Positions 34,808 through 43,772 of a stretch of DNA of 64,000 nt are shown here, piece by piece. Under the pieces are notes generated by a model that was not told the origin of the DNA, did no database searches, and saw only the letters and a list, made by a program, of their open reading frames with translations. This DNA is from SCUS01 sp966211675 (GTDB taxonomy: Bacteria; Myxococcota_A; Polyangia; Polyangiales; Ga0077539): positions 1-64,000 of the forward strand of contig CBIHPK010000013.1 of NCBI GenBank assembly GCA_966211675.1. The letters run 5' to 3'. The position numbers and the translations under genes are program-made. Position 1 is the stretch's first letter. Every line of letters begins with the position of its first letter.

Positions 34808-36615
34808 CCTTCGCCGCGCTCTCCCCCGCCGCGCTGCTCGGGGCGGCCCTCGCGGCCTCGCTCGCCGTCATCGCGCTCTACCTCCTGCGCCGCACGCCGC
34901 GACTGCAGGTCGTCTCCAGCGTGGAGTTCTGGCGTCGCGCGGTGGAGCGCTCCCGGCCTCGCTCCCTCTTCGCCACGCGAGTCCCCTGGACCTCCATGCT
35001 GGTGACGCTCCTGATCGCGCTGCTGCTGGTCGGGGAGATGGGCGACCCCCGCGCCGGGGCCGGACACTCGGGCACCACGGTGATCGTGCTGGCGGCCGAC
35101 CGAACCATGGCGGCCCGCGACGAGCGCGGACATCGGCGCCTCGACGACGCGCTCTCCATCGCCCGCGCCACCGTGCTGGCGGACACCGTGTCCGGCCAGG
35201 TGGCCATCGTGCGCGCGGGGCTGCGCCCGGAGGTGCTGGTCCCGATGACCCACCGGGCGTCGGACGCCGACCGGGCCCTCGCTCGCGCCGAGCCCGACGA
35301 CGGGACCGCCGACCTCCCCGCCGCCGTCGAGCTCGCTCGCTCCATCGTCCACGGCACGCACGGCCCGGGTCGCGTGCTGGTGGTGGCCGATCGCGACGAG
35401 CTCCCTCGCGTGGCCGACGCGACGGTCACCGTGGAGCTCGCCCCCGTCGGATCGCCCGGCGAGACCCTCGCCATCACCGGCTTCGACGCGCGGCGAGACC
35501 CCCTGGCCCTCGGCGAGTACCAGGTCCGCTGCGAGGTGCGCTCGTACTCCACACGCCGCGCCCGAGCTCGCCTCGTCCTCCGCGACCGCGACACGGTCCT
35601 CTCCGAGGAGCGCGTGGCGCCGGAGCCCGGCGAGGTCCTCACGCACCGCGCCCGCGGATTCTCCAGCGCCCAGGGCGAGCTCACCGCGCGCCTGGAGGAC
35701 ATCGACATCGAGGGCGGACGGGACGCTCTCTCCGCCGACGACGTCGCCTACGCCACGGTGCCTCCGGTGGTCTCGACGCGCGTGCTGCTCGTGACGCCCG
35801 GCAACCGCTACCTCGCCAACGCCCTCGCGGCCAACCCCTCGGTGGAGCTGGAGACCGTCGACGAGGCGGGCCTCGAGGCGCGACGCCGCGCTCTCTCCCG
35901 CTACCAGGTGGTGGTGCTCGACCGCGTGTCGCCGCGGGCCCCGCTCGATCACCCGGCGCAGATGGTGGTGGGCGCCACGGACACCCGCTCGCTGCGGGTG
36001 GGCGCTGAGATCGCCGCGCCGAGGGTGACCGCCTTCGCCGCCGATCATCGGGTGCTTGCGGGGCTTCGCTTCGACCAGGTGCAGGTCGCCCATGCGCGTG
36101 CGCTGCTGCCCGGGGCCGACGACCGGGTGCTGGTGCGGAGCGGGCGCGACGCGCTGGTGATCGCTCGCGACCGGGACGGCGCGCGGCTCGTCGCGCTCGG
36201 CTTCGACACCGACGGCACCGACCTCGTGCAGCGCATCGCGTTTCCGCTCTTCATGCACAACGCCCTGGTGTGGCTCGACCGCCGTGAGCGGGAGTTCCAC
36301 TCGTGGCAGAGCCCGGGCGAGCCCATCCGGGCGCCGGGACCGAACGCCGTGGTGCTCACCCCATCGGGAGCCGGGCGAGAGGTGCGAGGCGCGCTCTACG
36401 ACACCGCGAGCGCGGGCATCTACCACACGGCCGACCGGGCGATCGCCGTGAGCGCCTCGGAGGAGGCGGGCTCCATCGCCTCCACCGAGGGACCGAGGGC
36501 GGGGCGACGCTCGGCCTCCTCGGGGCGGACGTCGCTGTCGCTGGTGCTGGCGGCGGTGATCCTCGCGATGCTGTGCGTCGAGTGGGTGCTCATCCAGCGG
36601 GCGAGGCTCTCGTGA
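34804..36615 (+). CDS. BatA-like N-terminal domain membrane protein
   Basis: The 603-residue protein begins with two membrane segments (about 8-28 and 62-78) flanking the BatA N-terminal motif RRTPRLQVVSSVEFWRR (29-45). The soluble part (80-560) contains a degenerate VWA-like fold (VIVLAADRTMAARDE, without the full D-x-S-x-S metal site) and an amidotransferase-like fold, and a last membrane segment lies near 578-596. It resembles the long BatA/VWA proteins of MoxR operons, which face the periplasm. Both ends overlap neighbouring genes by 4 nt, so expression is coupled. Confidence 0.85.
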   Translation: MTFAALSPAALLGAALAASLAVIALYLLRRTPRLQVVSSVEFWRRAVERSRPRSLFATRVPWTSMLVTLLIALLLVGEMGDPRAGAGHSGTTVIVLAADRTMAARDERGHRRLDDALSIARATVLADTVSGQVAIVRAGLRPEVLVPMTHRASDADRALARAEPDDGTADLPAAVELARSIVHGTHGPGRVLVVADRDELPRVADATVTVELAPVGSPGETLAITGFDARRDPLALGEYQVRCEVRSYSTRRARARLVLRDRDTVLSEERVAPEPGEVLTHRARGFSSAQGELTARLEDIDIEGGRDALSADDVAYATVPPVVSTRVLLVTPGNRYLANALAANPSVELETVDEAGLEARRRALSRYQVVVLDRVSPRAPLDHPAQMVVGATDTRSLRVGAEIAAPRVTAFAADHRVLAGLRFDQVQVAHARALLPGADDRVLVRSGRDALVIARDRDGARLVALGFDTDGTDLVQRIAFPLFMHNALVWLDRREREFHSWQSPGEPIRAPGPNAVVLTPSGAGREVRGALYDTASAGIYHTADRAIAVSASEEAGSIASTEGPRAGRRSASSGRTSLSLVLAAVILAMLCVEWVLIQRARLS

Positions 36616-39077
36616 GCGGCGCGCTCTCCATCGGTCACCCGGCCCTGCTCTGGGCGCTCGCGGTGTGCCCGCTGCTGGTGCTCGCCACCTGGCGCAGCCG
36701 CCTCGACGCCTCTCGCCGGCAGCTCGCGCTCGCGACCCTGGCGAGGGTGGTGGCGGCGGCGCTGGTCGTGCTCGCGGTCGCCGACGCCCGGGTGCGCTGG
36801 AGCACGAGGCAGCTCGCGGTGGCGCTGGTGGTGGACGGCTCCGCGAGCGTCTCCCCTCGCGAGGCGGCGGCGACGCGCGGGGCGGTTCCGCAGCGGCGCC
36901 TCGAGCGCGACGACGTGCGCTGGCTCGACGTGGGCGCGACGCAGCCTCAGGGCGCCATGGAGACGGACCTCGCGGCCTCGATCGACACCGCCGTGGCGCT
37001 GCTGCCGACGGAGCGGGTGCGGCGGGTGGTGCTGGCGACGGACGGTCGCGAGACGCGCGGGGACGTGGCGGGAGCGGCCGATCGGGCGAGGCGCGCGGGC
37101 GTGCAGGTCTTCGTGCTGCCGCAGGGCGATCGCCCCGCGGTGGACGCCGTGGCGGTGAGCGGCCTCGAGGCGCCACGCCTGGTGAGGGCCGGGCGGGAGG
37201 TGAGCATCGGGGTGCGCCTCTTCGCCTCGGGAGAGCGCAGCGTGCGGCTGCTGGTGCAGCGCGATGGGGAGAGCGTGAGCCAGCGGCAGGTGGAGGCCCC
37301 GTCGGGTTCGAGCCTCCACGACGTGCTGGTGGCCTTCCCCGACGAGGGCGTGCACGAGCTCCGGGTGACCGCGACCACCGAGGGCGACCGCCTCGCGCAG
37401 AACAACTCCTGGCGGATGCTGGTGCGAGTCGTCACCCCGCCCAGGGTGCTGCTGGTGAACGAGCTGGCGGGCCGCTCTCCCTCGCTCGCCGCGGTCTATC
37501 GCGAGGCGCACCTCCACGTGGACGAGGCGCAGCCCGAGGAGGTCCCCTCGGACGCCGCTGGGCTCGACCGGTACCAGTTCGTGGTGCTCGACGAGATCGT
37601 GATGACCGCGCTCACGGAGCCCCAGCAGCGAGCGCTTCGGGTGTGGGTCGAGGAGCGCGGCGGGGGCCTGCTCACCACCACGGGGATGCACGGCGTCGGG
37701 CGCGAGCCGGAGCTGCTGCGGGAGATCGAGCCCATCATGCCGCCTCGGGCGGTGCCGGAGCCCCGGCCCATCGAGCTCATCCTGGTGATCGACCGCTCGG
37801 GCAGCATGATGGGGCCCAACATCGTCAACGCTCGCACCGCGGGCATCGCCGCCGTTCGGGCGCTGCGCCCGGACTCCCGCGTCGGCGTGGTGGCCTTCTC
37901 CGGGGAGGCCGACCTGGTGGTGCCGCCGGTCCCGATGAGCCGCGCCGACGAGGTCACCCGCGCCATCGCGGGCATCCGCGCGGGCGGCGGGACCAACCTC
38001 GCCGCCGCCCTCAACGCCGCCACCAACATCGTCACCGACGACGACCGCTACCTGCACCACGTGATCCTGATGTCCGACGGGGAGAGCCAGCCGGGCCCTG
38101 CCATCGCCGCGGCCAACGCGCTCCGCTACACGGGCGCCACCATCACGGCCATCACCCTCGGTCCTCGGGTCAACCTGATGCGCGACATCTCCCGCATCGG
38201 CCGCGGTCGCTACCACGTCACCAGCTCATCGACCTCGCTGCCCTCGCTCTTCGTCCACGAGGCGCAGTTTCGCAGTCCGCCGCCGGCGCGAGAGGCGGCC
38301 TTTCGCCCCGCCCTCAGCGGCCGCATGGGCTTCATGGACGGCGTCGACCCCTCCGCCGACCCGCCGATCCTGGGCTTCACCGTGTCGCAGATTCGCCCCG
38401 GGGCTCTCGCATTGCTGCAAGCGCCCGATGGCTCTCCGGTGCTCGCCCACTGGTTCGTGGGCCTCGGCCAGGCGGCCTCGCTCACGACCGCGACGTCGAG
38501 CCGCTGGGCCGACGCGTGGCGCACGGGCCAGAGCTTCCGCCGGCTCTTCGGGCAGATGGCCTGGGAGATGTTGCGGGTGCAGAGCGACGACAACCTGGAG
38601 CTGCACGTCGAGGCCCTCGCGGGGCGGTCCGACGCGCGCCGGGTGTCGGTGGTGGCGCCCACGACGGCGACGGCTCCGGCGCCGGTGGTGATGCTCTCCC
38701 GAGGCCGGGTGGAGGGGGTGCGCCTCGCGGTGCGCCCGACGGCTCCGGGCGTCTGGACCGCGAGCGTCGCGCTGGGAGAGGGCTTCGTGGTCGACGCTCG
38801 GATGCCCTCGTCGAGGGAGCCCACGGTGGCGGGCGGAGCCGAGGCCCCCTACCCCGACGAGCTGCGGGCCTTCGGGAGCGACGCGCCCGCGCTCGCGGCG
38901 ATCGCGAGGGCGGGGGACGGCCGGGTGATCCGACGGCTGGACGAGGCGCTCTCGGAGGTGCGGGCGCAGCGGGTGATGCGCGAGGCGCGGCTGCCGCTGC
39001 TGGTGGGCGCGCTCGTGGCGTACCTGCTCGGGGTGCTCGCGCTGCGGATGCCGAGGGGACCGCGCGGCCGGGGATGA
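36612..39077 (+). CDS. VWA-domain membrane protein of the MoxR operon
   Basis: The 821-residue protein uses a GTG start that overlaps the previous TGA (GTGA). It has two N-terminal membrane segments (about 10-27 and 37-56), a first degenerate VWA-like domain (LVVDGSASVS, about 74), an amidotransferase-like region (VLLVNELAG, LDRYQFVVLDEIV, WVEERGGGLLTT; about 276-358), then a complete VWA domain with MIDAS residues D394-x-S-x-S, GGGTN and MSDGES, and a C-terminal membrane segment (about 797-813). Metal-ion-dependent binding of a periplasmic partner is the likely function. Last gene of the operon. Confidence 0.88.
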   Translation: MSGALSIGHPALLWALAVCPLLVLATWRSRLDASRRQLALATLARVVAAALVVLAVADARVRWSTRQLAVALVVDGSASVSPREAAATRGAVPQRRLERDDVRWLDVGATQPQGAMETDLAASIDTAVALLPTERVRRVVLATDGRETRGDVAGAADRARRAGVQVFVLPQGDRPAVDAVAVSGLEAPRLVRAGREVSIGVRLFASGERSVRLLVQRDGESVSQRQVEAPSGSSLHDVLVAFPDEGVHELRVTATTEGDRLAQNNSWRMLVRVVTPPRVLLVNELAGRSPSLAAVYREAHLHVDEAQPEEVPSDAAGLDRYQFVVLDEIVMTALTEPQQRALRVWVEERGGGLLTTTGMHGVGREPELLREIEPIMPPRAVPEPRPIELILVIDRSGSMMGPNIVNARTAGIAAVRALRPDSRVGVVAFSGEADLVVPPVPMSRADEVTRAIAGIRAGGGTNLAAALNAATNIVTDDDRYLHHVILMSDGESQPGPAIAAANALRYTGATITAITLGPRVNLMRDISRIGRGRYHVTSSSTSLPSLFVHEAQFRSPPPAREAAFRPALSGRMGFMDGVDPSADPPILGFTVSQIRPGALALLQAPDGSPVLAHWFVGLGQAASLTTATSSRWADAWRTGQSFRRLFGQMAWEMLRVQSDDNLELHVEALAGRSDARRVSVVAPTTATAPAPVVMLSRGRVEGVRLAVRPTAPGVWTASVALGEGFVVDARMPSSREPTVAGGAEAPYPDELRAFGSDAPALAAIARAGDGRVIRRLDEALSEVRAQRVMREARLPLLVGALVAYLLGVLALRMPRGPRGRG

Positions 39078-39112
39078 TCGGACTCGGATTGATTCCATGG
39101 AGGCTTACTCGC

Positions 39113-39871
39113 ATGAAGCGCTCTCGATCGATGCTCGCTCCCATCGCCCTGGCGGCGCTCGCCGGCCAGGTCGCTCCTCGCACGGCGTCGGCCGTCGACC
39201 TCATCGCCGACCTCGGCGGACCGGCGGGCTTCGGCACCGGCTTCCTCGCGGAGAACGACGACAGCTCCTCGGCGGAGATCGACATCTCCCGGGGCTTCCC
39301 CGGGGGCCTGCGCTACTTCGCGGGGACGTACCGATCGATCTTCGTCAACAACAACGGCAACATCACCTTTCGCGGGGCGGTGGGGCAGTTCACGCCGACG
39401 CCCTTCCCCATCGCCGACCAGCCGATGATCGCGCCCTTCTGGGCGGACGTGGACACCCGCGGCGGAGGGCGCCCCGGGCGCAACGGCGTGTGGTGGGACA
39501 TCCGCCCGGGCCAGGTGGTGATCACCTGGCACAACGTCGGGTACTTCGGCAGCCACGTGGACCGGCTCAACAGCTTCCAGATCGTGCTGCGCGGCGGGAC
39601 GGAGATGGACGAAGGGCAGTTCGAGGTGGAGTTCCGCTACGCGCGCTGCGAGTGGACCACCGGCGACGCGAGCGGCGGCAGCAACGGCCGCGGAGGGACG
39701 CCCGCGCAGGCGGGCTTCGACGCGGGCAACCGCCGCGACAGCCGGGTGCTGCCGGGATCGCGCACCGCGGGGGTGCTGAGGCTCTGCCGGACGTCCAACG
39801 TGGGAGAGCCGGGCATCTGGCGCTTCCTGATCACCAACGGCCGACCGATGCGCTCGCCGCAGCGGGAGTAA
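39113..39871 (+). CDS. Secreted nidogen-like (NIDO) domain protein
   Basis: The 252-residue protein has a signal peptide (cleavage near ASA-VD, about residue 28) and one NIDO domain with the typical ADQPMIAPFWADVDTRG and VVITWHNVGYFG stretches. NIDO domains occur in extracellular adhesive proteins. The ATG at 39113 follows GGAGG (39100-39104); an ATG at 39074 overlaps the previous stop but would extend the signal peptide. The last 41 bp are antisense to the integrase 3' end, so the mobile element has inserted at, or its integrase reads into, the end of this gene. Confidence 0.8.
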   Translation: MKRSRSMLAPIALAALAGQVAPRTASAVDLIADLGGPAGFGTGFLAENDDSSSAEIDISRGFPGGLRYFAGTYRSIFVNNNGNITFRGAVGQFTPTPFPIADQPMIAPFWADVDTRGGGRPGRNGVWWDIRPGQVVITWHNVGYFGSHVDRLNSFQIVLRGGTEMDEGQFEVEFRYARCEWTTGDASGGSNGRGGTPAQAGFDAGNRRDSRVLPGSRTAGVLRLCRTSNVGEPGIWRFLITNGRPMRSPQRE

Positions 39872-41108
39872 CCCCGGGAATCACAGCGTTTTCGTGAGCC
39901 CGTGGGACAAGTGCCCCCGTCCCACGGCCACCGTTCGTCCCATGGATGCGGTCGTGCACGTGAGAGGGGCTCAGGTGCGAGTAGCGCTCCGAGGTGGTCA
40001 CGCTGTGGTGACCGAGGATCGCCCTCACGGTCAGCAGTTCGAGCGGGCTGTCCGTCCACGTGCCCATCACGAAGTGACTGGCTGCCGTATGCCGGAGCGC
40101 GTGGAACACCACCCGGCGGGTGATGCCGAACGCCACCCGGTGCCCCGGCTCGACCTTCCTGCATCGCTTGCGATTGCCCCACCCCCAATCGTCCCCTCGG
40201 CGGTACTGGCACCCCCGGGGCGTCGGGAACACCAGGTCATCCGGGCTCACCTCGACGCCGTCCGATGCGAGATGCGCGATCTGCTCGCGCAGGGCTCCGA
40301 TGGCCTGAGGGAGGAGCGGCACCCGACGGGTCTTCCCCGACTTCGGAGGGCCATCGTGGGAGCGCTGCACATGCACCTCGGGGCGAGGGCCGTCGAGGGT
40401 GACGTCGCCCACCCGGAGGGCCATGATCTCGCCGGCACGGAGCCCGGTGTAGATCGCGAACACGAACACCCGCCGCGACGCCTCAGGCACCCCAGGGGCG
40501 CCCCGCTCGACAGCCGCGATCTCCTCCGTCGTCAGGAACGTCCACGGCGCCTCCCGCTGCTTCGGGAGGCGCGCGCCGTCGCACGGGTTGCTGTCGACGT
40601 GTTCGGCCCGCACCGCCTCCGCAAGACACACCCGCAGGTGGGAGAACGCGTGACGGATCGTGCCCGGCGAGATGCGTCCCGCCTCCCCCCTCCCCCGCTT
40701 CCGCTTCACCATGCCGTCGATCCACGCCTGGACGTGCTTCGGTCGGATGTCCCGCAGGGCCATCGCCGCGAGCGGAGTGCTCCCGAGGTAGAGGTCCCAC
40801 CGCGTGCGGGTCTCCTGGGGCCGTCGCACCTCCCCCAGCTCCTCGCGCCGCTCCAGCCAGGTCTTCCCCCAGGCCGCGAGGGTGAGCGCCTCGGGTTCCG
40901 GAGGCACCGCCTCGGCGACCGCCCGGTGGCGCACTGCGAGCGCGGCCCGCTGCTGCTCGGCTTCCCCCCTCGTGGCGAAGGTGTCGCCGGTCTTCTTCCC
41001 CTTCACCCACACCCGCACCCGGAACCGACCCGAGGGGAGCGTCTCGATGGAGCCGACACCCCCCTTGGCCTTCGCCTTCGCTCCCCTCGTGGCCATACGT
41101 CGCACCAT
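39831..41108 (-). CDS. int: Tyrosine recombinase (phage integrase)
   Basis: The 425-residue protein has an Arg/Lys-rich AP2-like N-terminal domain, a SAM-like core-binding domain (about 75-180) and a catalytic domain with R224 (TGLRAGE), H336 and R339 (HALRH), H367 (LGHHS) and the nucleophile Y376 (ERYSHLS). All catalytic residues are present, so it should be active. About 50 residues follow the Tyr, longer than usual; the last part overlaps the NIDO gene and may be encoded by host DNA beyond the crossover point. It starts just left of an inverted repeat that may regulate it. Confidence 0.95.
   Translation of the reverse strand: MVRRMATRGAKAKAKGGVGSIETLPSGRFRVRVWVKGKKTGDTFATRGEAEQQRAALAVRHRAVAEAVPPEPEALTLAAWGKTWLERREELGEVRRPQETRTRWDLYLGSTPLAAMALRDIRPKHVQAWIDGMVKRKRGRGEAGRISPGTIRHAFSHLRVCLAEAVRAEHVDSNPCDGARLPKQREAPWTFLTTEEIAAVERGAPGVPEASRRVFVFAIYTGLRAGEIMALRVGDVTLDGPRPEVHVQRSHDGPPKSGKTRRVPLLPQAIGALREQIAHLASDGVEVSPDDLVFPTPRGCQYRRGDDWGWGNRKRCRKVEPGHRVAFGITRRVVFHALRHTAASHFVMGTWTDSPLELLTVRAILGHHSVTTSERYSHLSPSHVHDRIHGTNGGRGTGALVPRAHENAVIPGVTPAAASASVGRW
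39900..39945. repeat. GTCCCAYGG repeats, att-like or hairpin
   Basis: CCGTGGGAC (39900-39908) pairs perfectly with GTCCCACGG (39919-39927), and a third copy GTCCCATGG lies at 39937-39945, 18 bp further on. All three lie in the last 120 bp of the integrase gene, near the expected attachment site. They could be core-flanking or arm-type integrase sites, or simply a hairpin. No copy was seen at the other side of the element. Confidence 0.35.
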
Positions 41109-41163
41109 GTTTTTTATTTTTCCTCGCGCCCCTCTCTACGGGGCTCTTCTTTCCCGGGCTTTG

Positions 41164-41238
41164 GGACACACACCTAAAAGGGCCGTTTCCCCGACGTTTT
41201 TGCGCGTAGGTGTGTGTCCACCCTGCCGTGGACACACA
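41164..41238. promoter_or_regulatory. 13-bp inverted repeat plus third half-site upstream of integrase
   Basis: GGACACACACCTA (41164-41176) and TAGGTGTGTGTCC (41207-41219) form a perfect 13-bp inverted repeat around 30 bp, and GGACACACA recurs at 41230-41238. They lie in the 177-bp gap between the DUF927-like gene and the integrase. The AT-rich stretch at 41108-41122 next to the integrase start includes GAGG as a ribosome-binding site (minus strand). Possible uses: operator or integrase/excisionase control site, or transcript hairpin. Confidence 0.5.
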
Positions 41239-41285
41239 GCCCGGGTCGCCGACGGGGCCTCCGAAAACCTACCCGGAGACGCCCG

Positions 41286-43772
41286 TCAGCGGGCGAAGGG
41301 GTCGACGTCGGCGGGGAACTCGGGGGCCGGTCCGGTCCCGTCGTCGGCGACCGCCTCCGGGGCGCCCCCCTCGTCGCCCTCGTCGTCGGTGCCGTAGCCC
41401 AGCGCCGAGAGCTTCACTGCCCACGCGTCGAGCGTCGGGCCGGTGCGCCCGGTCGTGCGGACGCGGGTGGTGGTGCGCGGCCGCGCGGTCGCGAGGTCGG
41501 TGCGGGCGAGCGCTCCGGCGGCGTTCAGTGCCGCCCCGACGGTGCCCGCGTCGGCGCCGAGGGCGCGCCCGTTGTCGCGCTCGACCCTCTTCGCGAGCGC
41601 CAGCGCAGGCGCCGGCAGCAGGCAGACCGCATCCTCGAGCCCGCTGGGCTTCGACGGCGGCGCGGAGCGCACGAGGTAGCCGATCGTCGGCCCGGTCGGC
41701 ACCCACTCGGCGCCGCGGCGCTGGTAGCCCCACAGATGGGCGTCCGCCGGGGTGAAGAGGCGCAGCTCTCCGCCGGGCACCTCGGAGCGCCGCACCTCGG
41801 CGACGTGCCCGAACCCCGATCGGAGCGCCTGCGCGACGAGCCCCAGGAACCGCGGGGCGATCCCCTCGTCGGCGACCCGGGCGCCATGCTCCCCGGCGAC
41901 GTCGTGCAGGGCCGCGACCGCGCGCGAGCGGTGGCGCTCGACCTCCGCCGCCGTGACTCCGTGCGCCGCGAGGAAGCGGAGCAGGAACTCGGCGCCGAGG
42001 CAGAGACCGCCGAGCAGCTCCGTCGCCCGCGACTGCGCCGTGAAGCCCCAGCGCAGCGCGGCCGCGCGCTCGTCGGCGCGGACCGTCGCCCGGACGTCGT
42101 CGAGCTGCGGGGCGAGCCACCGCAGGAACGCCGCCATCCCTCCGGCGAGGACGCCCGACGACGCGAGGGCGTCGAGCGCGCCGAGGTTCGCAGGGAGCGG
42201 CGCGTCGAGTTCCACCGTCACGACCCGGTTGAGCGTCGAGGCCGTCGGGCCCTTCGGCAGCGTCTCCCCGGTGGACAGCACGTTGCACCTCGACGCCGGG
42301 TCGACGCGGGCGGCGCCCCCGTCCCGTCGGCCCTTCAACGGCGAGGCTCCGTTGAAGTGAGCGCGCAGCACCCTGTCGACCTTCACCGCATCGGCCTCGT
42401 CGCGCGAGCCGCCCGCGAGGCGCAGGTCGTCGACCATCACCAGGGCGTCTCCGGCGCGCGCGAGCACCTGCGCGATGCCGATGGCCGTCGAGCCGTCCGC
42501 CCACGATGCGGGTGGCGCCTTCGCGTTCATCGCCGCCCCGAAGAGCCGTTGCACGAGCGACGCGCGGACGCTCTTGCCGCGCTCCGCCGGGCCGTTGACG
42601 TGCACCGCGCAACGCGAGCCGCCGAGCGGCGCGTGGAAGGCCAGCGCCACCATGGGGACGGTCACCGCCGCGGGCTCCATCGACAGCAGCTCGACGACCG
42701 CCGCGACGCTCGCCGCGAGGTCGGCGCCCGTCGGCGGCGGCGGGAGGGCGAAGCGGTCGACCGGCGCGGGCGGCGTCGCCGCGAGGCCCTCGACCGCCCC
42801 CTCCGCGCCGATCGCGCCGCCGGTGTGCAGGTAGACCCACCGCCCGCCGTGGCGCGTCCACCCCGTGAAGGCGCAGCGCTGCCGGGTCTCCGGCGATGAG
42901 AGGCGCTGCATCGCGAACCGCAGCGCGTCGCGCGCGCCCTTCCCCGGGGCGACGACGGCGCGAGGCCCGAGCACCGGCCCCACCCACTCCATCCGGTCGA
43001 AGCGGTCGGCCTCGACGTCGACCTCCCGCGGGGCGTCGCCGCCGTCGAGCACGACGGAGAGCGTGTAGGTGCCGCGCGGCTTCGCGTCGGGCGCGTCGAG
43101 CTCCAGCGTGTGCGCGACGATCGGCGCGGAGAACGTCGCGAGGGTGGTGCGCTTCATCCCCTGCGCGGTCGGCGCGTCCATGGTCATCCGGCCCGGCTCC
43201 ATGGCGAATGTCGCCCCGTCGACCTCGACCTCCGCGAAGTGGTCGGCGAGGGCGGGGCGCTGCTCTCGCTCGGCAGCGATGCGCTCGGCGACCTCGGCGC
43301 GTTCGGCATCGAGCGCCGCCCAGCGGGCGACCGCGGCGCGCTGCAGCGCCTCGCGCTCGGCTTCCTTCGCGGCGCGCTTGCGGCGCTGGGCCTCGACGTC
43401 GAGCGCCCGTGACCACTCCGTCAGCGCGACGCCCGCGCGCTTCAACGCGCCGCGGAGAGACTGGAACGCGGGGCCGTCGTCGTCACGCAGCTCGACCGCC
43501 GCGCCGATCGCCAGCGGGTCGAAGGCGAGCGTGGCGTCGCCCCCCGCGGTGATGCGCTCCGGCAGCCCGTCGAGCGGGTCGGGCGCTCCCTCGCGCTCGG
43601 CATCGCGGCGGGCCTCGCGGGCGTCGGCCGCGGCGTCCGCCCCCTCGAGGGCGACGATGCCGGCGGGCGCGTCGCCCCGCAGCGCGTCGCGCAGCTTGCG
43701 CACGGAGCCGCCCGCGGTGGCGTCGGTCTTCGGGGCGGTGGTCTTCGATCGGATGTCGTTGTCGATGGTCAC
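41286..43772 (-). CDS. DUF927-like P-loop ATPase, probable replicative helicase
   Basis: The 828-residue protein has an N-terminal charged helical region (about 90-180), a DUF927-type module (TGWTRHGGRWVYLHTGG, about 300-320) and a P-loop domain with Walker A NGPAERGKSV (about 395) and Walker B ALVMVDDLRLAG (about 440). DUF927 proteins from phages and plasmids are SF3-like helicases acting in replication initiation. I choose the GTG at 43772, which overlaps the preceding stop by 4 nt (GTGA), over an upstream ATG at 43805. It is the last gene of the replication operon. Confidence 0.75.
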   Translation of the reverse strand: MTIDNDIRSKTTAPKTDATAGGSVRKLRDALRGDAPAGIVALEGADAAADAREARRDAEREGAPDPLDGLPERITAGGDATLAFDPLAIGAAVELRDDDGPAFQSLRGALKRAGVALTEWSRALDVEAQRRKRAAKEAEREALQRAAVARWAALDAERAEVAERIAAEREQRPALADHFAEVEVDGATFAMEPGRMTMDAPTAQGMKRTTLATFSAPIVAHTLELDAPDAKPRGTYTLSVVLDGGDAPREVDVEADRFDRMEWVGPVLGPRAVVAPGKGARDALRFAMQRLSSPETRQRCAFTGWTRHGGRWVYLHTGGAIGAEGAVEGLAATPPAPVDRFALPPPPTGADLAASVAAVVELLSMEPAAVTVPMVALAFHAPLGGSRCAVHVNGPAERGKSVRASLVQRLFGAAMNAKAPPASWADGSTAIGIAQVLARAGDALVMVDDLRLAGGSRDEADAVKVDRVLRAHFNGASPLKGRRDGGAARVDPASRCNVLSTGETLPKGPTASTLNRVVTVELDAPLPANLGALDALASSGVLAGGMAAFLRWLAPQLDDVRATVRADERAAALRWGFTAQSRATELLGGLCLGAEFLLRFLAAHGVTAAEVERHRSRAVAALHDVAGEHGARVADEGIAPRFLGLVAQALRSGFGHVAEVRRSEVPGGELRLFTPADAHLWGYQRRGAEWVPTGPTIGYLVRSAPPSKPSGLEDAVCLLPAPALALAKRVERDNGRALGADAGTVGAALNAAGALARTDLATARPRTTTRVRTTGRTGPTLDAWAVKLSALGYGTDDEGDEGGAPEAVADDGTGPAPEFPADVDPFAR

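Noticed and set aside
39074..39112. ATG at 39074 as start of the NIDO protein, overlapping the VWA gene stop
   Set aside because: The ATG at 39113 has GGAGG upstream and gives a normal signal peptide; the overlap is likely chance.
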